From Hymenobacter terrestris (GTDB lineage Bacteria > Bacteroidota > Bacteroidia > Cytophagales > Hymenobacteraceae), in assembly GCF_013377905.1 (NCBI RefSeq), contig NZ_JABKAV010000030.1, positions 1-40,939 of the forward strand: a stretch of DNA of 40,939 nt, read 5' to 3'. The translations under genes were made by a program, and so were the position numbers. The stretch's first letter is position 1. Every line of letters starts with the position of its first letter. A model generated the notes under the pieces. It was not told the DNA's origin. It saw only the letters and a program-made list of their open reading frames with translations, and did not search any database. Below, in pieces: positions 23,271 to 30,510 of the stretch.

Positions 23271-25775
23271 CTACTTCTCTAGCCGCCAGGCGGCTTGTAG
23301 GCGGGGGTGGTTTTCGTCGGCGGCCTTCAGGAACACCAGTTCGTCGAGCTGACCGGTGCGCCAGCTTTCAAGCATGTCGTCGTAGTACACCGAGGCCGGG
23401 TTGCCGCTCTGGCCGCCGGGGAAGATGCCGTAGGCCCGCACCGGCGTGGCTAGGTCCACCACCATGCGCCAAGAGGGGCCATTGCGCGCGCCGGTAGCAT
23501 TCACGCTGCCGGGGCTGCCGCCGCTCCATACGTCGGCGTGGCCGAAGCCGGGTAGCTGGGCCAGGTGGTTGATGTCGGTACTTTTCTGGTTGGCCCAGGC
23601 CCATTTCGGCCCCAGCGGCCCAAACTTGCGGGTAAGCGAGTCCATGGTGATCTGCAACGAAGCCGTGAGCAGGTTGTGGACGTTTTCCTGCTGGGCTGTG
23701 CGTCGGTCGTCAACCCAGAAGCTGGCTCCTTTAAAGCAGTTGGCACCGTCGCCCGACTGGTAGAGCAGCAGCCGGTTGGTCCGGTCGCGGGAAGGATAAC
23801 GCATATCTAGGCCAGTGACCTGCTTGCCGAAGTTGTCTTCCCAGAGCGCCCAAGTTAATTGCTGGTACCACAGCTCGAAGATGGTTGCCCCAATGGCATC
23901 GGCGGTATAATGAAATTTCCACTGGCCCAGCACACGCATGGCAACTGCCACGGACGAGTTTGGATGAGGATAGCTGTAACAGTCACTGCTTTCTTTGGTG
24001 CCTTCCAAGCTATAGAGCATCCAAGGCAGCATCAGTTGCGCGTTCAGCCCTAAATCGTCGTTCTGCAGCACCCGTAGCGTGTCGGCGGTGGCGCGGTGCA
24101 TGTGGGCCAACTGCCCGTTGATGCGGTGGGCCCGGTCCCAGGGGGCGTAATCCCAGCCCAGATAGTATGGATAGCCTAGCCCGGCCGAGTGCTGGTTGGC
24201 CGACGATACGTAGCCGCGGGCCGGATTGAGCACGCGCGGCGTCTGGCTCATCGGAATCCAGCCCTGCCAGTCCTGGCGCGGGTCCGAGCCATCGAGAATG
24301 AACTTGCCCTGCTCGGCGTATTTGAGCGGGAAGCGGCCGTTGGGCCGGATGGCCACGTCGCCCGAGCGGCTGGCGAAAATAAAGTTCTGGGCCGGCGAGG
24401 CGTAGGTGCGCAGGGCCCGGTCGTAGTCCTGGTAGTTTCGGGCGTGGTTGAGCTTCACGAAGGCCAGTACCTCGTTGGCGCCTGCGGCCTCGTGGGCGGT
24501 CCAGCGCAGGGCGTGCCGCACGGGTGTTTGTTTGTTGAAAACGGTTTCGTTCTGGTCGTACACCACCGGGCCGTGGTGGGTGTACAGCACGGTGTCGAGC
24601 CGGTCGGGGCGGCCGCGCACGGATATTCGCTCCACCACCCGGCGCACTGGTTTCCAGCGCCCGTCGTGCCAGTACTCGCGCTGGCGGGCGTCTTTGAACT
24701 TCAGCTGATACCAGTCGAGCACGTCGCCGCCCACGTTGGTTACACCCCAGGCCACATCGGCATTGAAGCCGATGATAACAGCCGGCGCGCCCGGAATGGT
24801 CACGCCATACACGTTCTGGCCCGGCCCGTGCAGCTGCACCTGGTACCAGATGCTGGGCAGATTGAGCTGCAGATGCGGGTCGTTGGCCAGCAGTGGCTTG
24901 CCTGAGGCGGTGCGCGAGCCGGCCACCGCAAAGTTGTTGGAGCCCAGCTCGGCATCGGGCTCGCGGCTGGGCACCAGGCCCGATATGGCGGCGGCAAACG
25001 GCACGGGCGGCGCTGGTGGCACCGGCAGCGGCTGGAAATCAAGCGGCGCACCGTTGGGCACGACCGGGTCGGCGCGGAAGGGGAAGTTGGGAAACAGGTC
25101 GCGCGTGACCTCGGGGCCGTATTTGCTCAGAATGTTGCTCAGGCGCAAGTCGTCGGAGCGGCCGCTCAAGTCCCAGGCCATTAACTTAAGCAGCAGCGCC
25201 GATTTAAGCGGCGTCCAAGGCTCGGGTGCGTAATCGAGCATCTTGTACTCAAACGGATACTCGCGGGGGCTCAGTTGGCCGATATAGGCATTCACGCCCG
25301 CCGCATACGACTCCAGCACCAGCCGGGTGGTGTCGTTCTTCAGCATTTCGCGCAGCGAGTTTTCGGCCCCAAACGGCAGGCCCATGCGGCGCTGAAACCG
25401 GTCGTACTCCAGAGCCCGCTCGCCTACTACTTCCGAAATCCGGCCGGCCGCCACGCGGGTCATAAATTCCATCTGCCAGAGCCGGTCGCGGGCCGTGAGG
25501 TAGCCCTGGGCATAGTACAGGTCGTGGTCGTTGTCGGCGAAGATGTGGGGCACGCGCCGGTCGTCGAAGCGCACGCGCACCGTTTGGTGCAGGCCGGGCA
25601 GGCGCAGGGTTTGCTGGGCGGGGAAGTCGGCGGCCGTTTCGCCGTTTTGCCAAAAGCCGCTGTAGGGGCTGAGCAGTCGGGCCACGGGGGGCACGTCGCC
25701 CTGTTTGGTATTCAGCACCCAGGCAAGCACAACGGCCGTGAGCAGGGCCAACACAGGTTTCAGCCAACGCAGCAT
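23271..25775 (-). CDS. penicillin acylase-family N-terminal nucleophile hydrolase
   Basis: The 834-aa precursor has an N-terminal hydrophobic segment (LKPVLALLTAVVLAWVL), an alpha-subunit region with VPHIFADNDHDLYYAQGY and RLWQMEF, a spacer region around residues 240-275, and the autocleavage site G278-S279 in ELGSNNFAVAG, after which the beta subunit begins with Ser as catalytic nucleophile. SGKPLLANDPHL and PGAPAVIIGFNADVAWGVTN are further family blocks. Such enzymes mature in the periplasm and hydrolyse amides such as acyl-homoserine lactones or beta-lactam side chains; the natural substrate is unknown. It is unlinked to the BlaI operon except by proximity (2.4 kb). The 22908 gene follows after 15 bases. 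Confidence 0.95.
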   Translation of the reverse strand: MLRWLKPVLALLTAVVLAWVLNTKQGDVPPVARLLSPYSGFWQNGETAADFPAQQTLRLPGLHQTVRVRFDDRRVPHIFADNDHDLYYAQGYLTARDRLWQMEFMTRVAAGRISEVVGERALEYDRFQRRMGLPFGAENSLREMLKNDTTRLVLESYAAGVNAYIGQLSPREYPFEYKMLDYAPEPWTPLKSALLLKLMAWDLSGRSDDLRLSNILSKYGPEVTRDLFPNFPFRADPVVPNGAPLDFQPLPVPPAPPVPFAAAISGLVPSREPDAELGSNNFAVAGSRTASGKPLLANDPHLQLNLPSIWYQVQLHGPGQNVYGVTIPGAPAVIIGFNADVAWGVTNVGGDVLDWYQLKFKDARQREYWHDGRWKPVRRVVERISVRGRPDRLDTVLYTHHGPVVYDQNETVFNKQTPVRHALRWTAHEAAGANEVLAFVKLNHARNYQDYDRALRTYASPAQNFIFASRSGDVAIRPNGRFPLKYAEQGKFILDGSDPRQDWQGWIPMSQTPRVLNPARGYVSSANQHSAGLGYPYYLGWDYAPWDRAHRINGQLAHMHRATADTLRVLQNDDLGLNAQLMLPWMLYSLEGTKESSDCYSYPHPNSSVAVAMRVLGQWKFHYTADAIGATIFELWYQQLTWALWEDNFGKQVTGLDMRYPSRDRTNRLLLYQSGDGANCFKGASFWVDDRRTAQQENVHNLLTASLQITMDSLTRKFGPLGPKWAWANQKSTDINHLAQLPGFGHADVWSGGSPGSVNATGARNGPSWRMVVDLATPVRAYGIFPGGQSGNPASVYYDDMLESWRTGQLDELVFLKAADENHPRLQAAWRLEK

Positions 25776-25926
25776 AAGGTATCCGGATTTTCAGGGAGCC
25801 GGAAGGTAGCAAATGCCGGGTATTGTTTGGGTTGAAAGAAAGGTCTGCTGGCCGCCCGCTGCCCCAAAGGCACAGCCTGTCGGCAGCAAACACGTTGTAC
25901 CAAAAGCCACGAAGCCCCGGCAGGAG

Positions 25927-25953
25927 GGCACCAACCGTTTTATGGTCGGTGCC
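25927..25953 (-). terminator. weak hairpin after 26018 gene
   Basis: GGCACCAACC pairs with GGTCGGTGCC (25927-25936 with 25944-25953) with one mismatch. It lies 65 bases past the stop at 26018 and lacks a U-run. Confidence 0.4.
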
Positions 25954-26017
25954 GTCCCGCCATGGCTTTGGCGCGGTAGCTGCAGAACAGAGTGGGCCGC
26001 TTCTGCCCGCGTCTCCG

Positions 26018-26602
26018 TTAGTTTCGGGGCAGGTAGATGCGGAAGCCCAGGTTGAGGCCCAGCGCGCCGCTGCCGAAGGTGTTCTTGTCGCCGCTGTTGA
26101 GTTGGTAGGAGAGCAGGCCCTCTAGGCCCACCGCCGGAGTGATGAAGTAGGAGTAGCCCAGTCCGGCTTTGGCCAGAAGGTTTATGTCGGAACTAGTGCG
26201 CTGATTCGGAAAGGAATCTTCCCAAGCGCGACTGCGGTTGTACACCCCACCCGCGCTCAGCTCGCCAAATAACCGGTGCCGGCTTTCCGAAGGCAGGTAA
26301 TAGCGAAGCCAGGGTAACAGCCCAATCGTCAATCCGTTGTTCCGGAAATTTGAGAGGGATTTTAATTTGAAACTCGAGTAGCCAAGCTGCACGGCGGCCC
26401 CCACGGCCAGGTTATCGGCCACGAACACGCCCACCGACGGAATCACGGTCCCGGAAAAACTCTTGCTAAAGCCATTGCTCTGGAACGTGAAGTCGCCACC
26501 ACTCAAACCCAGTACGCGGGTGCCTTGGGTGGTTTGGGCCTGGGCAACATTACCAGCCAGTAGGCCTCCCGCCAGAAGTGAGAGGAAAAGAAATTTACGC
26601 AT
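26018..26602 (-). CDS. outer-membrane beta-barrel protein
   Basis: Starting at ATG 26602, the 194-aa product has a signal peptide MRKFLFLSLLAGGLLAGNVA (cleavage near AQAQ) and a series of amphipathic strands typical of an eight-stranded OmpA/OmpW-like barrel: VIPSVGVFVADNLAVGAAVQLG, LTIGLLPWLRYYLP, RLFGELSAGGVY, LAKAGLGYSYFITPAVGLEG. It ends on a strand (LNLGFRIYLPRN). The ATG at 26647 would add 15 residues before the signal and is unlikely. No operon neighbours; the rlpA-like gene upstream is separated by a terminator. Function unknown. Confidence 0.85.
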   Translation of the reverse strand: MRKFLFLSLLAGGLLAGNVAQAQTTQGTRVLGLSGGDFTFQSNGFSKSFSGTVIPSVGVFVADNLAVGAAVQLGYSSFKLKSLSNFRNNGLTIGLLPWLRYYLPSESRHRLFGELSAGGVYNRSRAWEDSFPNQRTSSDINLLAKAGLGYSYFITPAVGLEGLLSYQLNSGDKNTFGSGALGLNLGFRIYLPRN

Positions 26603-26679
26603 TGGTACTATATAATAGAAGATGAATGGATGCGCGAATAACGGCACTGAAAACTATAAATTGCCCTGTTCAGAAGCCT

Positions 26680-26732
26680 GAAAGCCCGTTGCGCCACTTT
26701 CCTGAGGTAGGAGAGTGGCGCAACGGGCTTTC
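26680..26732 (-). terminator. long hairpin terminator after RlpA-like gene
   Basis: GAAAGCCCGTTGCGCCACT (26680-26698) and its exact reverse complement (26714-26732) form a 19-bp stem with a 15-base loop, 30 bases past the stop at 26763. No long U-run follows outside the stem. Confidence 0.75.
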
Positions 26733-26762
26733 GTAGGTGGTACCAGTGGTGGGCTGCGGCTG

Positions 26763-27578
26763 CTACAGGTTTTCGGTTTGGCGTACCAAACTGGCCACCC
26801 CGGCGCGGGCCAAACGCAGGCGCAGGGCGTTGGCCTCGGCGGCGGTGGCAAAGCGGCCCACAACTATCCGGTTAAGCGTTTTGCCTTGGGCCGACGTGCC
26901 GGTGACCGTGGTGATGAACATGGCCGGCTCCAGGCCCTGAATCTTGTCCATCACGGCGCGGGCATTGCGTATGTCGCCAAAAGTGCCGGCCTGCACCACA
27001 AAAGAAGCGGTTGGCTCGGCCTTCAGGGCCAGGTCGGCGGCTTCGGTGTGGCCGGCGGCAATGTTGGTATGCAGTTCGGCGGTTTCAATGGGGTCGGCGG
27101 CCAGGGCCTGCAGGTCGTCGGGGGCATCGGTGGGGCCCAGGGGCGTGGTTTCGGGCACCACTTCGGCCACTACCGATACGGCACCCTGCGTGATGATACC
27201 CAGCGGGCGGGCGGCTACTTCGGCCAGATCGAGGATGCGCTGGTGACGGAACGGGCCGCGGTCGGACACGCGCACCACGACTGCCTCACCGGTTTTAGGG
27301 TTCGATACGCGCAGCCGGGTGCCGAAGGGCAGGGTTTTGTGGGCGCAGGTGTACTTGTTGCGGTCGAACCGCTCGCCGCTGCTGGTGCGGCGGCCCTGAA
27401 ACTCGCGGCCGTACCAGGAGGCGCGGCCCCGCAGAATAGTGCTCTTTTTGGCGGTAGTGGCGGCTTTTTCGTCGTCCGTTGGGCGGGCGGTGCCGGCGGT
27501 GGCCGGTTGCAGCGTTGAAAGGGCCATCAGGCCAACTAGCAGCAAGCTTGATACATACCGTCGGTAGAGCACTTTCAT
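26763..27578 (-). CDS. rlpA: RlpA-like septal-ring transglycosylase with SPOR domain
   Basis: From ATG 27578 the 271-aa product has a signal peptide (VSSLLLVGLMALSTL, cleavage near ATAG), a double-psi beta-barrel RlpA domain (GRASWYGREFQGRRTSSGE, FDRNKYTCAHKTLPFGTRLRV, VVRVSDRGPF, RILDLAEVAA), and a C-terminal SPOR domain (ASFVVQAGTFGDIRNARAV ... RIVVGRFATAAEANALRLRL) that binds denuded glycan strands. The RlpA catalytic Asp is in VSDRGPF and the conserved Glu lies early in the domain. It acts in the periplasm or as an outer-membrane-linked cell-wall enzyme. No lipobox is visible, unlike many RlpA proteins, so it may be soluble. An exact TAnnTTTG (TAGATTTG, 27610-27603) lies 25 bases upstream without a well-spaced -33 box. 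Confidence 0.93.
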   Translation of the reverse strand: MKVLYRRYVSSLLLVGLMALSTLQPATAGTARPTDDEKAATTAKKSTILRGRASWYGREFQGRRTSSGERFDRNKYTCAHKTLPFGTRLRVSNPKTGEAVVVRVSDRGPFRHQRILDLAEVAARPLGIITQGAVSVVAEVVPETTPLGPTDAPDDLQALAADPIETAELHTNIAAGHTEAADLALKAEPTASFVVQAGTFGDIRNARAVMDKIQGLEPAMFITTVTGTSAQGKTLNRIVVGRFATAAEANALRLRLARAGVASLVRQTENL

Positions 27579-28048
27579 CCGGGAACCAGTTGGTGAGTGC
27601 GACAAATCTATAAGCGTCTACCAAAGCGTCGCTATTAGGTCAAATCGTGTTGGTACACATTTGCATCATAATTTGTCTTTTTTTTATAAACGTTGTATTT
27701 AATTAATCTGGAATGAAGCCGTCAAATGAGCGTTTGTGTTTAGTTGATACACATTTTGTACTCTTTTCAGACGATGTAACAGTCCCCTGAAAAATGCGAC
27801 TATCCGCTGGTGAAAAAAGTCGGGCTTCCGGCAGCCGAAGTAGTCGGCAGGGTGGTTGCAAATGTCCGGTAATTGTGGTAAGAGGAGTAAGCAGTTGGTG
27901 GGTTTCCGGCCTGTCATTCAGCGCTTCAGGAAGAATCGTGCATGCTGACACTACGACGACAAACAAACGGCAGCACGCGAGATTCGTCGCGGCGCGCTGA
28001 ATGACAAGTTGCTCACTGGCAACCGCCAACTGATGCTTACCTTCGGGA
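27579..28048. other. 470-base gene-free intergenic region, AT-rich in part
   Basis: I see no supportable gene. Positions 27640-27760 are markedly AT-rich, including an eight-T run near 27679-27686, in contrast to the GC-rich surroundings. The right part holds an inverted repeat (27912-28006). Short frames on either strand lack start context and coding character. Promoters for the divergent RlpA-like and DUF72 genes should lie here. Confidence 0.6.
27912..28006. repeat. degenerate REP-like inverted repeat
   Basis: Perfect outer ends TGTCATTCAGCGC (27912-27924) and GCGCTGAATGACA (27994-28006), with weaker inner pairing around GAATC/GATTC and GTGC/GCAC. The ends match the 16122-16232 subtype. 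It lies 42 bases before the DUF72 gene. Confidence 0.8.
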
Positions 28049-28963
28049 ATGGATTTTGGCCGCCTTTCCGACCTGCGCTACGTTGATTTCCGGCTGCCCG
28101 CCGACCACCCCGAAACGGCCGCCGTGCTGGCCCGCGCCCTACCCGCGCAGCCGGCTCCGCCGGCCGTGTACGTGGGCTGCCCCATCTGGACCAATAAGGC
28201 CTGGCTGGGCTCCTACTTCCCGCAGGGCATTAAAGACGCTGACTACCTGCACCACTACGCCCGGCAGTTCAACAGCATTGAGCTCAACACCACCCACTAC
28301 CGCATCCCCGACGCGCCCACCGTGCGCAAGTGGCGCGACGCGGTACCCGAGTCGTTCCGGTTTTGCCCCAAAATCCCGCAAGTCATCAGCCACGACCGGG
28401 CTTTGTATAACGCCGACGACCTGACTGTGAGCTTCTGCCGCGCCATTGAGGGGCTGGGGCCCACGCTGGGCCACGCGTTTCTGCAGCTGCCGCCCACTTT
28501 CGGGCCCGAGCACCTGCGGCGGCTGGAGCGCTACCTGCTCGATTTTCCGGCCTTCGTGCCGCTGGCCGTGGAGCTGCGCCACCCCGGCTGGTTTTCCGAT
28601 GCCGGCCTGCTGGCTACTGTCACTGCCATGCTCGAAGCCCTGGGCAAGCCGCTGCTCATCAGCGACGTGGCCGGCCGCCGCGACGCGCTGCACCAGCGCC
28701 TAACCACCCCCACCGCTTTCGTGCGCCTCAACGGCCACGGCCTCATCGACTCCGACTTCCGCCGCGCCGACGACTGGGCCGCCCGCGTGGCCGGCTGGCT
28801 CGAAGCGGGCCTACACACGGCTTACATCTTCATCCATCAGAAAGACATATTGCACTCCCCGCTGTGGGCCGAACACTTCCTGCGCCGCCTGCACGAACTG
28901 ACTGGTATGGCCGTGCACCCGCCCCGCGTAATTCCGCAACCGGTGCAGGGTAGCTTGTTTTAA
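28049..28963 (+). CDS. DUF72 (YecE-like) protein
   Basis: The 304-aa product shows the DUF72 pattern: VYVGCPIWTNKAWLGSYFP near residue 42, LHHYARQFNSIELNTTHYRIP, WRDAVPESFRFCPKIPQVISH, LQLPPTFGPEHLRRLERYL, VPLAVELRHPGWF and a C-terminal YIFIHQKDILHSPLWAEHFLRRL. The family has a TIM-barrel fold related to metal-dependent isomerases/endonucleases but no confirmed reaction. The N-terminal ~38 residues before the domain are an extension. It has no signal peptide and should be cytoplasmic. The next gene starts 25 bases downstream in the same direction. Confidence 0.93.
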   Translation: MDFGRLSDLRYVDFRLPADHPETAAVLARALPAQPAPPAVYVGCPIWTNKAWLGSYFPQGIKDADYLHHYARQFNSIELNTTHYRIPDAPTVRKWRDAVPESFRFCPKIPQVISHDRALYNADDLTVSFCRAIEGLGPTLGHAFLQLPPTFGPEHLRRLERYLLDFPAFVPLAVELRHPGWFSDAGLLATVTAMLEALGKPLLISDVAGRRDALHQRLTTPTAFVRLNGHGLIDSDFRRADDWAARVAGWLEAGLHTAYIFIHQKDILHSPLWAEHFLRRLHELTGMAVHPPRVIPQPVQGSLF

Positions 28964-28988
28964 AGCGTGTTGATTGAGAGAAAATCAG

Positions 28989-29636
28989 ATGAAAGACACG
29001 ACGGCCCGCCGGGGCGAAAACGGGGATAAAACTGGGAAATACGAGCTGATAGCCCGGATTTACGATGCCAACATCGACCCCGGCGATACGGTAGTCGTCG
29101 ATATTTACATCACGGGCTACGGGAAAATTGCCAATTCCAAGCTGGCCCTCTACCCGCCGGTTTCTATTCTGGACGATTCCGGCTCGGCCGTCAGCTACGG
29201 CTTCGATTACGGGCAGGAGCGGGTGCGTTGGGGTGGGCACACCACCCCTATATCGGAGCGGGGCATCGTGCTACCCACCATGGAATCTGCCGATGAGTCG
29301 GGGCCCGGCTATACCCGCTTCTTCGACGTGAGCGACGACCCGACGCCCAGCATCGTTACGGAAGCCTCGGAAGGCGAAGGCGGCACCGCACCCTACACGC
29401 TCAACATGCAACTTAGCTCACGGGCCAAACCCGGTGAGTATAAAACCACGCTGGTGTTCACCTACTTCAACGGCGAAACCTGGCAAACTTCCCGCGTCGA
29501 CCCCAAATTCACTGTCCGCAACATGTTCGAGCGCAACGAGCGGGTGGTATCCATTTTAGGCATACTGGCCGCCATTGGCTCAATTCCGCCTATTTTCCGG
29601 GTTGGCTACAGTATCTGGGAGTGGCTTAGCAACTGA
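28989..29636 (+). CDS. hypothetical protein with Ig-like body and C-terminal membrane anchor
   Basis: The 215-aa product from ATG 28989 (a TTG at 28974 would add five residues) has no signal peptide. Its body is beta-rich (ELIARIYDANIDPGDTVVVDIYITG, SKLALYPPVSILDDSG, TLNMQLSSRAKPGEYKTTLVFTYFNG), a pattern like an Ig/NPCBM-type or WxL-type cell-surface repeat. A C-terminal hydrophobic segment (VVSILGILAAIGSIPPIFRVGYSIW) looks like a membrane anchor with a short tail. I do not recognise a family. It lies 25 bases after the DUF72 gene and may be co-transcribed. A tail-anchored topology with the body in the cytoplasm is the simplest reading. Confidence 0.72.
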   Translation: MKDTTARRGENGDKTGKYELIARIYDANIDPGDTVVVDIYITGYGKIANSKLALYPPVSILDDSGSAVSYGFDYGQERVRWGGHTTPISERGIVLPTMESADESGPGYTRFFDVSDDPTPSIVTEASEGEGGTAPYTLNMQLSSRAKPGEYKTTLVFTYFNGETWQTSRVDPKFTVRNMFERNERVVSILGILAAIGSIPPIFRVGYSIWEWLSN

Positions 29637-29641
29637 GGTAT

Positions 29642-29671
29642 AAAAAACCGGGCGACGCTTAGCGCCCCGGC
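29642..29671 (-). terminator. intrinsic terminator after the barrel gene 29675-30338
   Basis: Minus strand CCGGGGCG...CGCCCGG (29648-29671, one bulge) is followed by TTTTTT (29647-29642). It starts three bases after the stop at 29675 and lies in a convergent gap, so it may also stop the 28989 gene. Confidence 0.8.
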
Positions 29672-29674
29672 AGC

Positions 29675-30338
29675 TCATTTGTTGGTCAGGCTGATTTTGA
29701 CGCCCAGCTCCAGGCCCAGGCTCAGGTTGCGCCGGTACTCGGGCATTGCGCCGATGTAGCTGTGGTAGGTGCGGGGGTTGGCCAGCCCGCCGCCGATGTA
29801 GGCATCGAGCAGGCCCCGGCCGCCCAGGCGGCGTTGCACGCCCCAGCGCGCCGTGAGGGTGCTGTAGTCGTAGTTCAGGTCGCTACGGGTGTAGCTGTAC
29901 ATAGGACCATAGTTGTAGGAAAAGCGGCGGTCGAAGTAATTGCCGAAATGCAGGGCCACGTAAGGACCCTGATAGGGGCCCGTCCGGCGGCCTTTGGCTT
30001 GGCGCTTTTCCTGGTGGTAGTAGTGGCGGATGCCCACATCGACTCCCAACTGCCGCAGGTTCAGCCCGTCGCGTTCGGAGGAGCCAAAGCCGCGGCGCTG
30101 GCCGATGTTCCAGAGGCTGGTGCCGTTGAGCGTAGCCGACCAGCCGGGGGCCAGCTGCTGCTCGGCGCCCAGCACCAGCGGTAGCGTCAGACCCCGGTAG
30201 TCCCCGAAACCCGCGCCGTCGGTAAGGCCCGTACCGAGCTTGAACAGCGGCCGGGGCCTCCTGGGCAAGGGCGGCCGGACTGGGTAGGAACAGGGCGGCC
30301 GCGGTCAGGCCGGCGGCAGTCAGTAAAGAATTACGCAT
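29675..30338 (-). pseudogene. outer-membrane barrel gene with frameshift after signal peptide
   Basis: Two frames must be joined to make a sensible protein. From ATG 30338 one frame gives a perfect signal peptide (MRNSLLTAAGLTAAALFLP, cleavage near ALAQEAPA). The mature barrel lies in another frame, from about 30268 to the stop at 29675 (FKLGTGLTDGAGFGDYRG, WSATLNGTSLWN, LGVDVGIRHYYHQEK, YVALHFGNYFDRRFSYNYG, LLDAYIGGGLANPRTYHSYIG, LELGVKISLTNK). Removing one base near the run of four G/C at 30253-30256 would join them as AQEA-RPLFKLG. The barrel part is intact with no further stops, so this is either a sequencing/assembly error, a fresh mutation or a phase-variable tract. The intact product would be about 220 aa and secreted to the outer membrane. 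Confidence 0.82.
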
Positions 30339-30510
30339 AACGAATAGGGAAGGAAGAACTGATTTGACAGTAAGAGTTCAGGCAGATAGTGCGCGGTTGC
30401 ACCGGGCAGCCAGTTGCGCTGCAAAACCAGCGTAAGCCCTGAAATTTAGCACGATGAAATGCCGTAATTTGACAGCCCGCCGGCCCAACTTTTCCCGTAT
30501 GTATTCCGGT

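Noticed and set aside
20870..25775. Beta-lactam resistance locus formed by BlaI, M56 sensor and penicillin acylase
   Set aside because: No beta-lactamase is present, the acylase is not in the BlaI operon and lies beyond a lipase gene and a repeat; BlaI–M56–TonB pairs are common in Bacteroidota without a resistance role.
27703..28029. Possible small protein in the 27579-28048 gap (either strand)
   Set aside because: Frames lack coding character and start context, and cross the inverted repeat at 27912-28006.
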